Position numbers and translations under genes: made by a program. Positions 1-8,400 of a DNA stretch of 40,387 nucleotides are shown here, in pieces (position 1 is the stretch's first letter; each line of letters begins with the position of its first letter). The notes under the pieces were generated by a model. That model did no database searches, was not told the DNA's origin, and saw nothing but the letters and a program-made list of their open reading frames with translations. The stretch comes from a virus: IMG/VR virus record IMGVR_UViG_3300026518_000022, positions 1 to 40,387 of that record. One strand, given 5' to 3'.

Positions 1-1
1 A

Positions 2-922
2 TTTGTAACACCAACGCTACCACTAGATTCATCTAAGCCTAATGAACCAGCTATTGGTATTTGTACTCTTGCAGGTATTAATCAAGCTAACGTTGGACTA
101 GAGGACCTTGAACGCATATGTATGCAAGCTGTTAGATTACAGAATACTGTATCTAGTAGACAACTCCATCCAACACCACAAGCTAATGCATTTGTACATC
201 ACTATGCGGATATAGGTGTAGGTATAACTAACCATGCTTACTGGCTAGCTAAGCAAAACCTCAAGTATGGTACATCTGAAGCCCTATCATTATTCAATGA
301 ATGGATGGAATCTTTTCAGTACTACCTTATTTCAGCATCTATGAACCTAGCTAAGTCAGGAGAGTTTAACGTTCCAAATGGCTTTGAGTCAACATATTTC
401 TCTCGTGGGTTAATGCCGACTGACTTCAACAATAGACAAACAAAGCTTGACTGGACATTTTTACGTGAGCAAGTACTTGAGTATGGTATGGTTAACTGTG
501 GATTGTCTATGCAATTCCCAGCAGAAACATCGTCTATTATTGGTGGTGGTACATCTGGTGCAGAGCCTATACGCAACTTAATTACTGTTAAGGATAGTAA
601 GGATGGCTTTATAAAGCAATTTGCCCCTGAATCAGCTACTATTGGTCACCAGTACACATTTGCATTCGAAGAACCAGATATGAATACTAAGCTAATAAAT
701 CATTATGCAGTTATGCAAGACTGGATGGATAAAGCTATATCTGCTAACTTATACTACAACCCTGAGCATACAAATGGTAAAGTATTAATGAGTAAACTTA
801 TAGAGGATGTATACTTAGCTAAGAAGCTTAAACTTAAGGGTTTCTATTACCGTAATACTAAGACAGCAAGTGCTACTGATACCACTACACAAGCATGTGT
901 AGGAGGAGGTTGTAATCTCTAG
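2..922 (+). CDS. nrdA: Ribonucleotide reductase class Ia large subunit, C-terminal part (5' end outside window)
   Basis: Reduces ribonucleoside diphosphates to deoxy forms for phage DNA synthesis, with the NrdB protein encoded next. The frame is open from base 2, so 306 residues are visible and the start lies upstream; the ATG at 122 is internal. Visible family signatures are an ICTLAGIN segment around residue 21, matching the redox-cysteine region of E. coli NrdA (CTLSAFN), an FPAETSSIIGGGTSG segment matching the conserved substrate-phosphate region, and a C-terminal CVGGGC (residues 299 and 304) with the same C-x4-C spacing as the E. coli thioredoxin/glutaredoxin-accepting tail CESGAC. The redox tail argues for an active aerobic class I enzyme. 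The next gene starts 20 nt downstream. First gene visible of a long plus-strand metabolic operon. Confidence 0.95.
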   Translation, partial: FVTPTLPLDSSKPNEPAIGICTLAGINQANVGLEDLERICMQAVRLQNTVSSRQLHPTPQANAFVHHYADIGVGITNHAYWLAKQNLKYGTSEALSLFNEWMESFQYYLISASMNLAKSGEFNVPNGFESTYFSRGLMPTDFNNRQTKLDWTFLREQVLEYGMVNCGLSMQFPAETSSIIGGGTSGAEPIRNLITVKDSKDGFIKQFAPESATIGHQYTFAFEEPDMNTKLINHYAVMQDWMDKAISANLYYNPEHTNGKVLMSKLIEDVYLAKKLKLKGFYYRNTKTASATDTTTQACVGGGCNL

Positions 923-942
923 TACAGCAAAAGGATTAACTA

Positions 943-2031
943 ATGGCTAAATTATTTAGTTACGACAACATTGATTTTACTAGTCCCGATTCCCAACTAT
1001 TTCTAGGTAAAGGTAGAAACCTATCTCGCCTAGAATTAGATACAGAATCTCACATAACTAAGCTAAAAGAGGATGCTAGAGCACAACTATGGTTTGGATC
1101 AGATTATAACTATAATCAAGATGGTATAGACTTTACTACGACTACAAATACACGTAGAACTTTATCCTTAAAGAACTTAAAGTTCCAAGTACTGCTAGAC
1201 TCACTAGCTTCACGAACAGTAGCTGAGGTATTTCTACCAATTACTACTAACCCACAGTTAGAGTCATGGTGGTTCCTTCACGCTTTCTTTGAAAACAATA
1301 TCCACTCGGAGGCCTATGCAGAAATAGTTAAATCTTTACCTATTGATGCTAAAGCTGAGTTTGATACTATAATGGTAGATGATAATATACTTAACAGAGC
1401 TCGTTCATTAATTGCTACTTTTGAAGACACAGTACGTCATAATGCTAGACAAACCTTAAACTACGACTATGATGTATCAGCTCACCGTAAGTCAATTATT
1501 AAGTCTCTATATGCATTAAATATACTTGAGAATGTACTATTCAAATCGTCATTCCTTACTACTTTTGCGTTCAAGGAGAATGGGTTATTTGACTCATCAG
1601 CCTCAGCAGTATCTAAGATAGCCATAGATGAAAACTTCCACTATGCTATGACAGTAAACTTACTTAATCGTTTACGAACTAATCCTGAATGGGCTGCAGA
1701 TATGGCTTCACAAGACACTGTTGCTATCTCTATGTACAAGAAAGCAGCAGATGCAGACTTTATTTGGATTAACCACTTAGATGTAGACTCAGCAGAATTA
1801 TTAAGCCTATCCTCAAAAGGATTAAAGGAGTATGTTAAATACAATACTAACCTAACTACAAATAGCGTAGGTCTAGACAGCATATTTGACAAGACACCCA
1901 ATCCTATGAAATGGGCAGATAAGTACACTAAGTTATCAGCCCAACAAACTGCTCAGAAATCAAAAGAAGGAAGTTCTTATAGCTTAGGTGCTATATCTAT
2001 GGACTTTAATTGGGAGGACCTGAATATATGA
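943..2031 (+). CDS. nrdB: Ribonucleotide reductase class I small subunit (R2)
   Basis: Radical-generating partner of NrdA, 362 residues, a normal R2 length. The ATG is preceded by AAAAGGATTAACTA. Ligand-like residues aligned by motif to E. coli R2 are Asp86 (LLDSLASR), Glu117, His121 (NNIHSEAY), Glu196 (ILENVLF), Glu230 and His233 (DENFH), with Tyr125 in the radical-tyrosine position. The spacings Asp86-Glu117 (31) and Glu196-Glu230 (34) equal those of E. coli. Between Glu117 and His121 there is one extra residue (ExxxH instead of ExxH), which is unusual and is listed as a finding. The stop codon overlaps the ATG of the next small gene (ATGA), implying translational coupling. Confidence 0.95.
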   Translation: MAKLFSYDNIDFTSPDSQLFLGKGRNLSRLELDTESHITKLKEDARAQLWFGSDYNYNQDGIDFTTTTNTRRTLSLKNLKFQVLLDSLASRTVAEVFLPITTNPQLESWWFLHAFFENNIHSEAYAEIVKSLPIDAKAEFDTIMVDDNILNRARSLIATFEDTVRHNARQTLNYDYDVSAHRKSIIKSLYALNILENVLFKSSFLTTFAFKENGLFDSSASAVSKIAIDENFHYAMTVNLLNRLRTNPEWAADMASQDTVAISMYKKAADADFIWINHLDVDSAELLSLSSKGLKEYVKYNTNLTTNSVGLDSIFDKTPNPMKWADKYTKLSAQQTAQKSKEGSSYSLGAISMDFNWEDLNI

Positions 2032-2156
2032 CTAAATCTGAATATCAAGCAAAACGATTAGTTATACTTCAATCAAGTAAAGATCCCTCAACGAAGTCGA
2101 CAGAACTATTCTACTTGGATGGGGCATACAAAAAGAAGGTTAGCCATGACAAGTAA
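2028..2156 (+). CDS. Small hypothetical protein, 42 residues
   Basis: Starts at the ATGA overlap with the nrdB stop. A good ribosome binding site, GGGAGG, lies 12 nt upstream inside nrdB. The product begins MTKSEYQAKRLVILQSSKD, is basic and largely helical-looking, and has no signal peptide or recognisable domain. Its end overlaps the preferred start of the next gene by 11 nt, as expected for a coupled operon gene. I do not recognise a family. Being short, it could be a chance frame, but start overlap, binding site and end overlap together favour a real gene. Confidence 0.6.
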   Translation: MTKSEYQAKRLVILQSSKDPSTKSTELFYLDGAYKKKVSHDK

Positions 2157-2385
2157 TGAAATGACAAATTTAGATAAATTGGAACATATAGTATACTTAG
2201 TACGTAAGTACGAAAATGAAATGTCAAGAAGCAAAGAGGCCTATAGTTTAGCTATGACAGTTTATGCTCAAAGTAAATCTTTAGGTATTGACAACTTAGA
2301 AACCCCTAGTTTGCCTATATCTAGTGAAGATAACGCTTTAAACTACATACTACGAATAAAAGGTATACTGAATGATAGAAAATAA
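2146..2385 (+). CDS. Hypothetical protein, 79 residues
   Basis: Starts at ATG 2146, which has AAGAAGG at suitable spacing; an in-frame ATG at 2119 lacks a good site and would lengthen the overlap with the preceding gene. The product begins MTSNEMTNLDKLEHIVYLV and is predicted mostly alpha-helical with charged heptad-like stretches, followed by an LNYILRIKGIL helix at the end. No family recognised. Its place between ribonucleotide reductase and a methyltransferase gives no specific role. Confidence 0.7.
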   Translation: MTSNEMTNLDKLEHIVYLVRKYENEMSRSKEAYSLAMTVYAQSKSLGIDNLETPSLPISSEDNALNYILRIKGILNDRK

Positions 2386-2405
2386 AAATAGTATAAGAGG
2401 TAAAA

Positions 2406-2504
2406 ATGGATTTTAACAGTTTAGAGAAACCACTACAAATACTGTTTGCTATAGGTATAGTTGCATCTATTGCACTAGGGTTTTTCATAGGTAGGGTTAT
2501 ATGA
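2406..2504 (+). CDS. Small single-span membrane protein, 32 residues
   Basis: ATG with AAGAGG 5 nt upstream. A short polar N-terminus (MDFNSLEKPLQ) is followed by one strongly hydrophobic segment of about 18 residues (ILFAIGIVASIALGFFIG) and a final RVI, so the product should be an inner-membrane single-span peptide. The TGA stop overlaps the start of the next gene (ATGA). Small membrane peptides are common in phage metabolic operons; the function is unknown. Confidence 0.65.
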   Translation: MDFNSLEKPLQILFAIGIVASIALGFFIGRVI

Positions 2505-2686
2505 CAATAACCGAATATGAAACTAAACTTCAGATACTTCGTACGTCTGATGCTCCATTCGACGTAAAGGAAGCAGCGATAACTAAGCTACAGGCTATGT
2601 ATTATACTGAATCAAGTCAAGCTATTGCTAAACAACAATTTGAAGAGTCTAAAGCAGATACAAACGATATAGGAGACGACCAATGA
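2501..2686 (+). CDS. Hypothetical protein, 61 residues
   Basis: Overlaps the preceding stop and the following start by ATGA junctions, so it is embedded in a coupled run of genes. The product (begins MTITEYETKLQILRTSDAP) is acidic, probably two helices with a disordered acidic tail ending GDDQ. No recognisable domain. Reality of the gene is supported by the two overlaps rather than by homology. Confidence 0.7.
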   Translation: MTITEYETKLQILRTSDAPFDVKEAAITKLQAMYYTESSQAIAKQQFEESKADTNDIGDDQ

Positions 2687-3303
2687 GTGCAAAGAATAGA
2701 GGTTCACTAGTTATAACCCAAGAATTCTACCCAACACCATTACAAACTATCAACTCTATCATTAATGAAATTAACTTTAACAAAGTCCACTCATTTTGTG
2801 AGCCATGCAATGGTAGTGGTGTAATAACTAATGCTATACCTTCTAATGTATCTAAGTACCATTTCGAGTTATCGGAAGGTACTGATTACCTTTTACCAGA
2901 AAATTCAGAGCAAGTAGACTTAATACTGACAAACCCACCATTCTCGTTAGCTAAGGAATTTATAATTAAAGCTAGAACAGAAGCAAAATGTGTAATTATG
3001 CTACAAAGGGTAAATTTTCTAGGTTCCAAAGCTAGAAAGAAATTCTGGGAAGAGAATCCTCCTACTCACTTATTTGTACTATCTGAACGCCCTAAGTTCG
3101 TAGCTAGGTGTAATAATAATTCAAAAGTGAATGGTGTAAAAGTATGTAGTAACAAAGAGTCTTACCAGATAACTGAGCCACGCAACACTTGCACTGATTG
3201 TGGTAAGCAGGTTGTACCAGCAAGTGATGCAACTGAGTATGCCTGGATATGCTGGGATACAGCTGGGATAATTACTAGGCAAAACGGAGTATATACAATA
3301 TGA
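2683..3303 (+). CDS. DNA N6-adenine methyltransferase-like protein
   Basis: 206 residues. An EPCNGSG segment (residues 40-46) fits the S-adenosylmethionine-binding motif I and NPPF (84-87) is the catalytic motif IV of N6-adenine (or N4-cytosine) DNA methyltransferases; the opening EFYPTPLQTI is typical of phage members, where the YPTP segment precedes motif I. Four cysteines at 143, 155, 170 and 173 (the last two as CTDC) lie in the C-terminal part and could bind zinc, unusual for so small an enzyme. No cognate restriction gene is visible, so it is most likely a solitary phage methylase modifying DNA to evade restriction or to mark phage DNA. Target sequence cannot be read from the protein. 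Confidence 0.82.
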   Translation: MSAKNRGSLVITQEFYPTPLQTINSIINEINFNKVHSFCEPCNGSGVITNAIPSNVSKYHFELSEGTDYLLPENSEQVDLILTNPPFSLAKEFIIKARTEAKCVIMLQRVNFLGSKARKKFWEENPPTHLFVLSERPKFVARCNNNSKVNGVKVCSNKESYQITEPRNTCTDCGKQVVPASDATEYAWICWDTAGIITRQNGVYTI

Positions 3304-3322
3304 TAAATATAGGAGATAACTA

Positions 3323-3751
3323 ATGAGCCACAGCCATACAGGGGATTACAAGCCAGAAACACAAGACAATATATATGGTATAGAACCACGTGATTATAGT
3401 CATATAAAAGCAGACAGTCCACCTACACTACATGAAGGCAGAGTACATAGTAATGATGCTGGTGAGGAATTAACCTCCACAGATGCTATACTAAACCAAC
3501 GAGGTAAACGCTATGGTTTATTTGTAAACCAAGCAACCCTATCTCAAAAACTAAAGACTGAGTTTGACAATCATGTACGAGAGTATGGTCAACCAGAACT
3601 ATACACAGCTAGTATAAGTGAAGCAATCGAAATGATACTTCATAAACTTGCCAGAATAGCTAACGGAGACCCCACATACCTTGACAACTTTGTCGATATC
3701 AGTGGATACAGCGAATTAATAGTTAAAGAACTAAAAGGAGAAACAATTTAA
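3323..3751 (+). CDS. DUF6378-like phage protein
   Basis: 142 residues; start preceded by ATAGGAGATAACTA. The C-terminal two thirds resemble the phage domain DUF6378: ILNQRGKRYG at 56-65, then a helical stretch ending with MILHKLARIANGDPTYLDNF and VDISGYSELI. In this family the K-x-ARI-x-x-GD and D-W/F-x-D-I-x-GY segments are the conserved core; all are present here. The biochemical role is not established; such proteins often lie beside nucleotide-pool enzymes, as here next to a MazG-like protein and thyX. The first 45 residues are polar and probably disordered (MSHSHTGDYKPETQ). The stop overlaps the next start (TAATG). Confidence 0.75.
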   Translation: MSHSHTGDYKPETQDNIYGIEPRDYSHIKADSPPTLHEGRVHSNDAGEELTSTDAILNQRGKRYGLFVNQATLSQKLKTEFDNHVREYGQPELYTASISEAIEMILHKLARIANGDPTYLDNFVDISGYSELIVKELKGETI

Positions 3752-4008
3752 TGAAATACATATTACTACTACTATCAGCACTACTACTATTTACAGGATG
3801 TACTGATGCAGCACGAGGTAAATTATCTGCATACTGTGGTTCAGCCTCAGTTAAGTGCTACAGTGGAACTAAACTTATCTATGATGGTAAATCTACAGGT
3901 AAAGTAAAAAGCTCTTCGTCTTCTGATGGTTACTATTTTATAGATGCCTCAGATAACAAACTAAAAGAAGTTTCAGGTAATTGCGTAATTACTTATGAAG
4001 CATATTAA
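3751..4008 (+). CDS. Small secreted lipoprotein
   Basis: 85 residues with a clear type II signal peptide: MKYILLLLSALLLFTGC, lipobox LFTGC with Cys17 as the acylated residue. The mature part is about 68 residues, has three further cysteines, and is rich in Ser, Gly and Tyr, probably a small beta fold. The start lies at a TAATG overlap with the preceding gene, with AAAGGAGAAAC as binding site, so it is part of the operon and not a separate cargo gene. Phage lipoproteins of this size can block receptors or superinfecting phages, or act in lysis (Rz1-like); there is no Rz partner and no proline-rich segment, so the former is a little more likely, but no function is demonstrated. Confidence 0.8.
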   Translation: MKYILLLLSALLLFTGCTDAARGKLSAYCGSASVKCYSGTKLIYDGKSTGKVKSSSSSDGYYFIDASDNKLKEVSGNCVITYEAY

Positions 4009-4020
4009 GGAACTAAACAA

Positions 4021-4401
4021 ATGAAATGGAAACAAGGACTAGATAAGTTCAGATCAACCAATAATCTTACTAACCCACAAACTCATACCAATATAGAAAC
4101 TGGTAGTCCAGCTATTATTGATATGCTACTTGAGGAAGTTGAGGAACTTAGACTAGCAATTTTAGCTAACGACACACACGAAACTATTAATGCATGTAAT
4201 GATTTAATAACATTGTCAGCTAACCACTTAGGCCAGATGAAATATGATGTTGACCTAACCATGAAAGAAACAGTTAAAGAGATATTATCTCGTACAGGTG
4301 CAATTAATACAGCTACTGGTAAGTGGACTAAGTTTACTACCTCTGAAGCTAAAGCATTGTGGTATACACCAGATTACTCTACATGTAAAGTGAGTAACTA
4401 A
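4021..4401 (+). CDS. MazG-like nucleotide pyrophosphohydrolase
   Basis: 126 residues. An all-helical alpha-NTP-PPase core is suggested by LLEEVEELRLAI (the EExxE magnesium-binding helix, about residues 36-47) followed by ETINACNDLITL, standing where the second acidic helix (ExxD) occurs. The end of the protein has the TGKWTKF and ALWYTPDYSTC arrangement seen in several phage homologues of this group. Such enzymes hydrolyse nucleoside triphosphates to monophosphate and pyrophosphate, and in phages may tune nucleotide pools or lower alarmone levels. The second acidic motif is not a perfect ExxD, so activity is less certain. Gene is coupled to the next one through a TAATG overlap. Confidence 0.62.
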   Translation: MKWKQGLDKFRSTNNLTNPQTHTNIETGSPAIIDMLLEEVEELRLAILANDTHETINACNDLITLSANHLGQMKYDVDLTMKETVKEILSRTGAINTATGKWTKFTTSEAKALWYTPDYSTCKVSN

Positions 4402-4565
4402 TGAACTTAATAGAAGCACTAGATATTCTTACGAGACTTAATCAACTTAAGTCAGTAGGAAGTAACTACTCTAAAGTATCTAAACTGCTGTCTTCTGAGG
4501 CTACTACATATAACTTAGAACAAGCTAGAGAGCTATTAATTAACATAACGAAGGTTAAGTCATGA
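4401..4565 (+). CDS. Small hypothetical protein, 54 residues
   Basis: Begins at a TAATG overlap with the MazG-like gene and ends at an ATGA overlap with thyX, which is good evidence for a coupled gene. The product begins MNLIEALDILTRLNQLKSVG and is basic and fully helical-looking, with no cysteines or membrane segment. No family recognised. Confidence 0.65.
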   Translation: MNLIEALDILTRLNQLKSVGSNYSKVSKLLSSEATTYNLEQARELLINITKVKS

Positions 4566-5170
4566 AGGCTACATTAATTGACCATACAAAGTTAAGCAAT
4601 GCCGTTGAAGGGGCTAGGGTTTGTTACCAATCATATCATCTAGGGGGTAACTATGAACATCCAGTAGACAACATTACTGAAGCTGACAAGAAGTTATTGG
4701 AGCGACTCATACATAAAGTACACCACTACTCTATAGCACGCCACATCAAGTATGTAGTTAAAGTTGAAGGTATATCTACAAAGACATTATTAGCTTTGTC
4801 TCGCCATCAAATTGGTGTGGATCTTAGTGTTATGTCATCTAGATTTTGCAAACTTGATAAATTCGGAGCAAACTATACTAAAACTCCTAACACTTATGTT
4901 AATCTATTACTTGAACAACATGTACAAGAGATTATGGAACTAAGTAGTAATTATAAAGTATCTGCAGAGGATTTAGCTATGTTATATCCTCAAGCAATGC
5001 AGTATGATCTAATGTTGACCATGAATCCTCAGTCTCTGCAGCACTTCTTAGATATGCGGTATGGACCAGACTCTCATGCCCACTTCGATATACAACTACT
5101 AGCAGAAAAATTACTGGAAATTGTTCCAGAACAACATAAATTTATGTATACAATAAAGGAAAACAAATGA
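4562..5170 (+). CDS. thyX: Flavin-dependent thymidylate synthase ThyX
   Basis: Converts dUMP to dTMP using methylene-tetrahydrofolate, FAD and NADPH. 202 residues, in the family range. The segment from HHYSIARHIKYVVKVEGIS to RHQIGVDLSVMSSRF (residues 54-95) matches the ThyX signature; the RHR triad reads RHQ at 81-83, a conservative variant, and the spacing to SxRF is that of the longer-loop subfamily. The C-terminal FLDMRYGPDSHAHFDIQLLA matches the second conserved block (R-x-x-SHAQxEIR-x-LA), which supplies substrate-binding arginines and the helix near FAD. It completes the phage dNTP pathway together with NrdAB. Overlaps its neighbours at both ends. Confidence 0.9.
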   Translation: MKATLIDHTKLSNAVEGARVCYQSYHLGGNYEHPVDNITEADKKLLERLIHKVHHYSIARHIKYVVKVEGISTKTLLALSRHQIGVDLSVMSSRFCKLDKFGANYTKTPNTYVNLLLEQHVQEIMELSSNYKVSAEDLAMLYPQAMQYDLMLTMNPQSLQHFLDMRYGPDSHAHFDIQLLAEKLLEIVPEQHKFMYTIKENK

Positions 5171-5418
5171 ACGAACAACTAACAAACGAAGACATTGCTA
5201 CCATTAATAAGGCAGCTGAGAAATTAGCACGTAAACTAATAGCAAAACGACCAAAGAAAGCCTCTTGCAAAGTACGTAGACAAGCAGCAGAGAAATCTCT
5301 AGGCTTAGCTATTAGTTACATCCATACTAACCACCCAGGCATCCTACAAGACTTTGCAGATGCTATTGAGGTAGCTGTAGAAACCTCTTCAGATGATTCT
5401 GAAGAAACTAGTTATTAG
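5167..5418 (+). CDS. Hypothetical basic protein, last gene of the metabolic operon
   Basis: 83 residues; the ATGA overlap with thyX fixes the start. The middle is strongly basic (KLARKLIAKRPKKASCKVRRQ, roughly residues 19-39, given only approximately) and the tail is acidic (SSDDSEETSY). It could bind nucleic acid, but no domain is recognised. It ends 12 nt before the hairpin that separates the plus-strand and minus-strand transcription units. Confidence 0.7.
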   Translation: MNEQLTNEDIATINKAAEKLARKLIAKRPKKASCKVRRQAAEKSLGLAISYIHTNHPGILQDFADAIEVAVETSSDDSEETSY

Positions 5419-5429
5419 ATAGCTCTTTT

Positions 5430-5453
5430 TCAGGGATTAACTATAATCCCTGA
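5430..5453. terminator. Perfect hairpin at the junction of convergent operons
   Basis: A 10-bp perfect stem (TCAGGGATTA with TAATCCCTGA) and 4-nt loop. It lies after the last plus-strand gene and contains the stop codon of the last minus-strand gene (5441-5443). A run of five T precedes it on the plus strand, so on neither strand does a U-tract follow the stem; it may be a pause or RNase barrier rather than a classical intrinsic terminator. Position strongly suggests a role in ending both transcription units. Confidence 0.55.
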
Positions 5454-8400
5454 TAAACTGCATTCCATAGTGGAACTTCTGTACCACCATCTATTAATCT
5501 CATCATTCCGTGATATGGGTTAATTCTACGTAAAAAGTTACTAATGAAGTTACTATCAAGTATGTCTGCACTAATCAAACTAGTACCAGGTAAATTCTGC
5601 ACTAATGCTTTATCTATAGCCACTTGGGTAGGTGATTGCTTAATCAACTTTAAGTTAACTCTTTGGGAACCAGCAAAGAATTTCCAAAATGCCTCTGGAC
5701 CCATTCTCTCTAACCACTGTACTAACTTGCTATTAATTATTTTTGTATAGTTAATAAAGTTATCTATAGAATTCCTCATTGATACTTCTTTACTTTGTCC
5801 CTGTTCTAATCCATACCAGTATGTTGTAGCTCTAAAGTGGAAGTCACTATCTTGTGTTACTTCAACCAAGAACTTACCAGCAGCAGATCTTCTAGTTAAG
5901 AATAATGTCTGAATAGCCTTATTGATTTTATTATTACCAACAAATTTATCAATAGCCTCTTCCGCACTCTTACTAATAGTATTTGTGTCTTTCGTGAGTT
6001 GTACATCATCTACTACTGACTGATACATACCCTTATCCATTAATGGCTTAATAGGATTACTAGCCATTTTAGCCTCTAAGTCCTCTATCTGTGACTTTAA
6101 TCTAGCCCTACCATTAACTGATGGGTCTCTGTATATTCTACGTAACCTAGCTATCTCTTTCTCATCTATTTTCCAATCACGTAAACTACTCCTACTTAAC
6201 AACAACAGCTGAAATGCTTTCTTTACTGGCATACCACTGTAATACAAAAACTTAGCATTACTTACAATATTATTCCATATTGTCTTAGGTAGTTTAACTA
6301 CAACATTACTTCGTAATAAGCTAGCAAACTCCATGAACTTACTTTCAGCTATCCTAGCATTTCTTCTTTCTTTTTCACTTAACCTATCAAACAATTTACT
6401 ATTAGCTATTGTAGCTTCATTATAACCAAACAACTGCTTTACTAAATCTTTACGTACTCTGAATACTCGTCTCTTTGGTAGGTTAGCTATCTGAGCCTCT
6501 AGCCCAACTCCCTTACGTGCAAGCTCATATGCACTACTACCTTTAATATTTATTGTATTCTTTAACTCTTCCATATCTAGTTGTTTATTCTTTTCAATAA
6601 CGTACTTACGAGCATCTGGTGGTAATAACCCCCATAGCTCTTCACCTTTAGTCTTTATACCATAGTCACCTTTATCTATTAGTTCACTATGTCCTGCTTT
6701 ATACAGTTTTTTCCTATCTACTTCTGACAACTCTATTTCTTTAGCATTTATAGTTAAAAACAGATGGGTGGTATCCTTCTTTGCATCTCCTGAATCATCA
6801 AAGCTCTTACTATCCTCATATATTATATCTAATATATGACGATTATTTAAATCACCCATAGGTCGTGTACCAATATGCCCTTCACTCTTAGCTATTACTT
6901 GTGTACCTCTAGTATCAAGGTCTAACAATGTAATCTTTTCATCTTTACTAATTACATACCTGAAATCAGTAATTTGACCATCATGTCCATATACTGGTTC
7001 AATCCCAGCTTCCTTGTAACCATTAGCATTATACTTGTTAGCAATATTATTAACTACATCTCCATGTGTTTTGAATATCATTCTATCACTCATATGGGGG
7101 TTACTCATTCTAACTTTATCATACATTAGTAATCCAGGTATCTTATCTCTCTGAAGGGATATTGTACCGTCTACACGCTTAGTTCTATATGTATTATGGG
7201 TAACAAACACACCATACTTAGTCTTATCATTATCAGCTACAGAGTTAACTAACTTATGGGATAATCTATATCCTTGCTTCTTTAACTCTCTTTCATTAGT
7301 CATTGGCTGAATTACTACTTCTTTGTTATCATTAATAGTATCCCTAACCTGACCTTTAATATAGTTCTCTGGCTCAATCAGCTTAACTTCATCTCTATTA
7401 GCTATTTGTAGACCTCTAGCATAGCTCATATACTCTGTAACACCTTGACTATCCTTAGCGATCAATTCTACTAGTGTGTCTTTAGCAAGCTGGGATGTCT
7501 TTTCTAGTGCCTTTAATGATATCAATTTATCAACAGTACCAATCAAGTCACTATACTTATTCTTCCCACCATACCCTACAGCATATCTAGTACCAAATAG
7601 TCTAGTTATGTTCTCAGCATTAGTTCTTAGCCCTTTACCAGTTATCATAAATTCACTACTAGCTTCACTCATATCTACCATTATTTGACCAGCAAATACC
7701 TCTTCCCCCTCACTAATAGTTTTCTTACCAACTAACTCAATCTCAATCTTTTCAATTTCTTTACGTAACTTACTACTATCTTTAGCTAATTTACTAATCT
7801 CATCAGCATCCATATTAAGTGCTTGCAAGTCACTACTCATTACAGTTGCCTCTAGTGCATTATTATACTTATCATTCTCAGACTCCCTAAAGTCTACCTT
7901 AGTAAACATACCAGTAATAATATCATGTAGTGTACCTTTGTATCCTTGCTCCCTCATTCTATCTACGTGTGAACGGAATTCCATAGTCAAGTCAGTAACT
8001 TGCTCTAACGTCTTTCTACCACCACTGAAGTCCGCCATCAACTCTCTAACGAAATGTTCTTCCGTAATACCAATATGAGCAAAGAACTTTGACCATAAGA
8101 TAGCTACATCTTTTCTATCGAAGTCTTTACCTGTCTGAGCTGCTAATCTAATCCGTGGCATTACCTTCATTAGTTTGTACCACTTCTTGATTGTACTGTC
8201 ACTCTTCTTTGGGAACATACCATTATCTACGTTAATTAACTCAGTCCATTGCTTGTAAGTCAACTTAGCTTTACCAGGTTCTCCAATTGTTACTTCACCT
8301 AGCTTATCTATTAGTGGAGTTACTACCTCGTTTACTCTCTCAGTTACCTTATTTAAACCATTGCTGACTTTATCATTAATAGCAAACCCTCGTTTTCTAG

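Noticed and set aside
4802-4850. ThyX with a damaged flavin motif (RHQ and an extra residue before the Ser)
   Set aside because: The spacing equals that of a known ThyX subgroup (RHRIG followed by eight residues before SxR), and Gln for Arg is a mild change.
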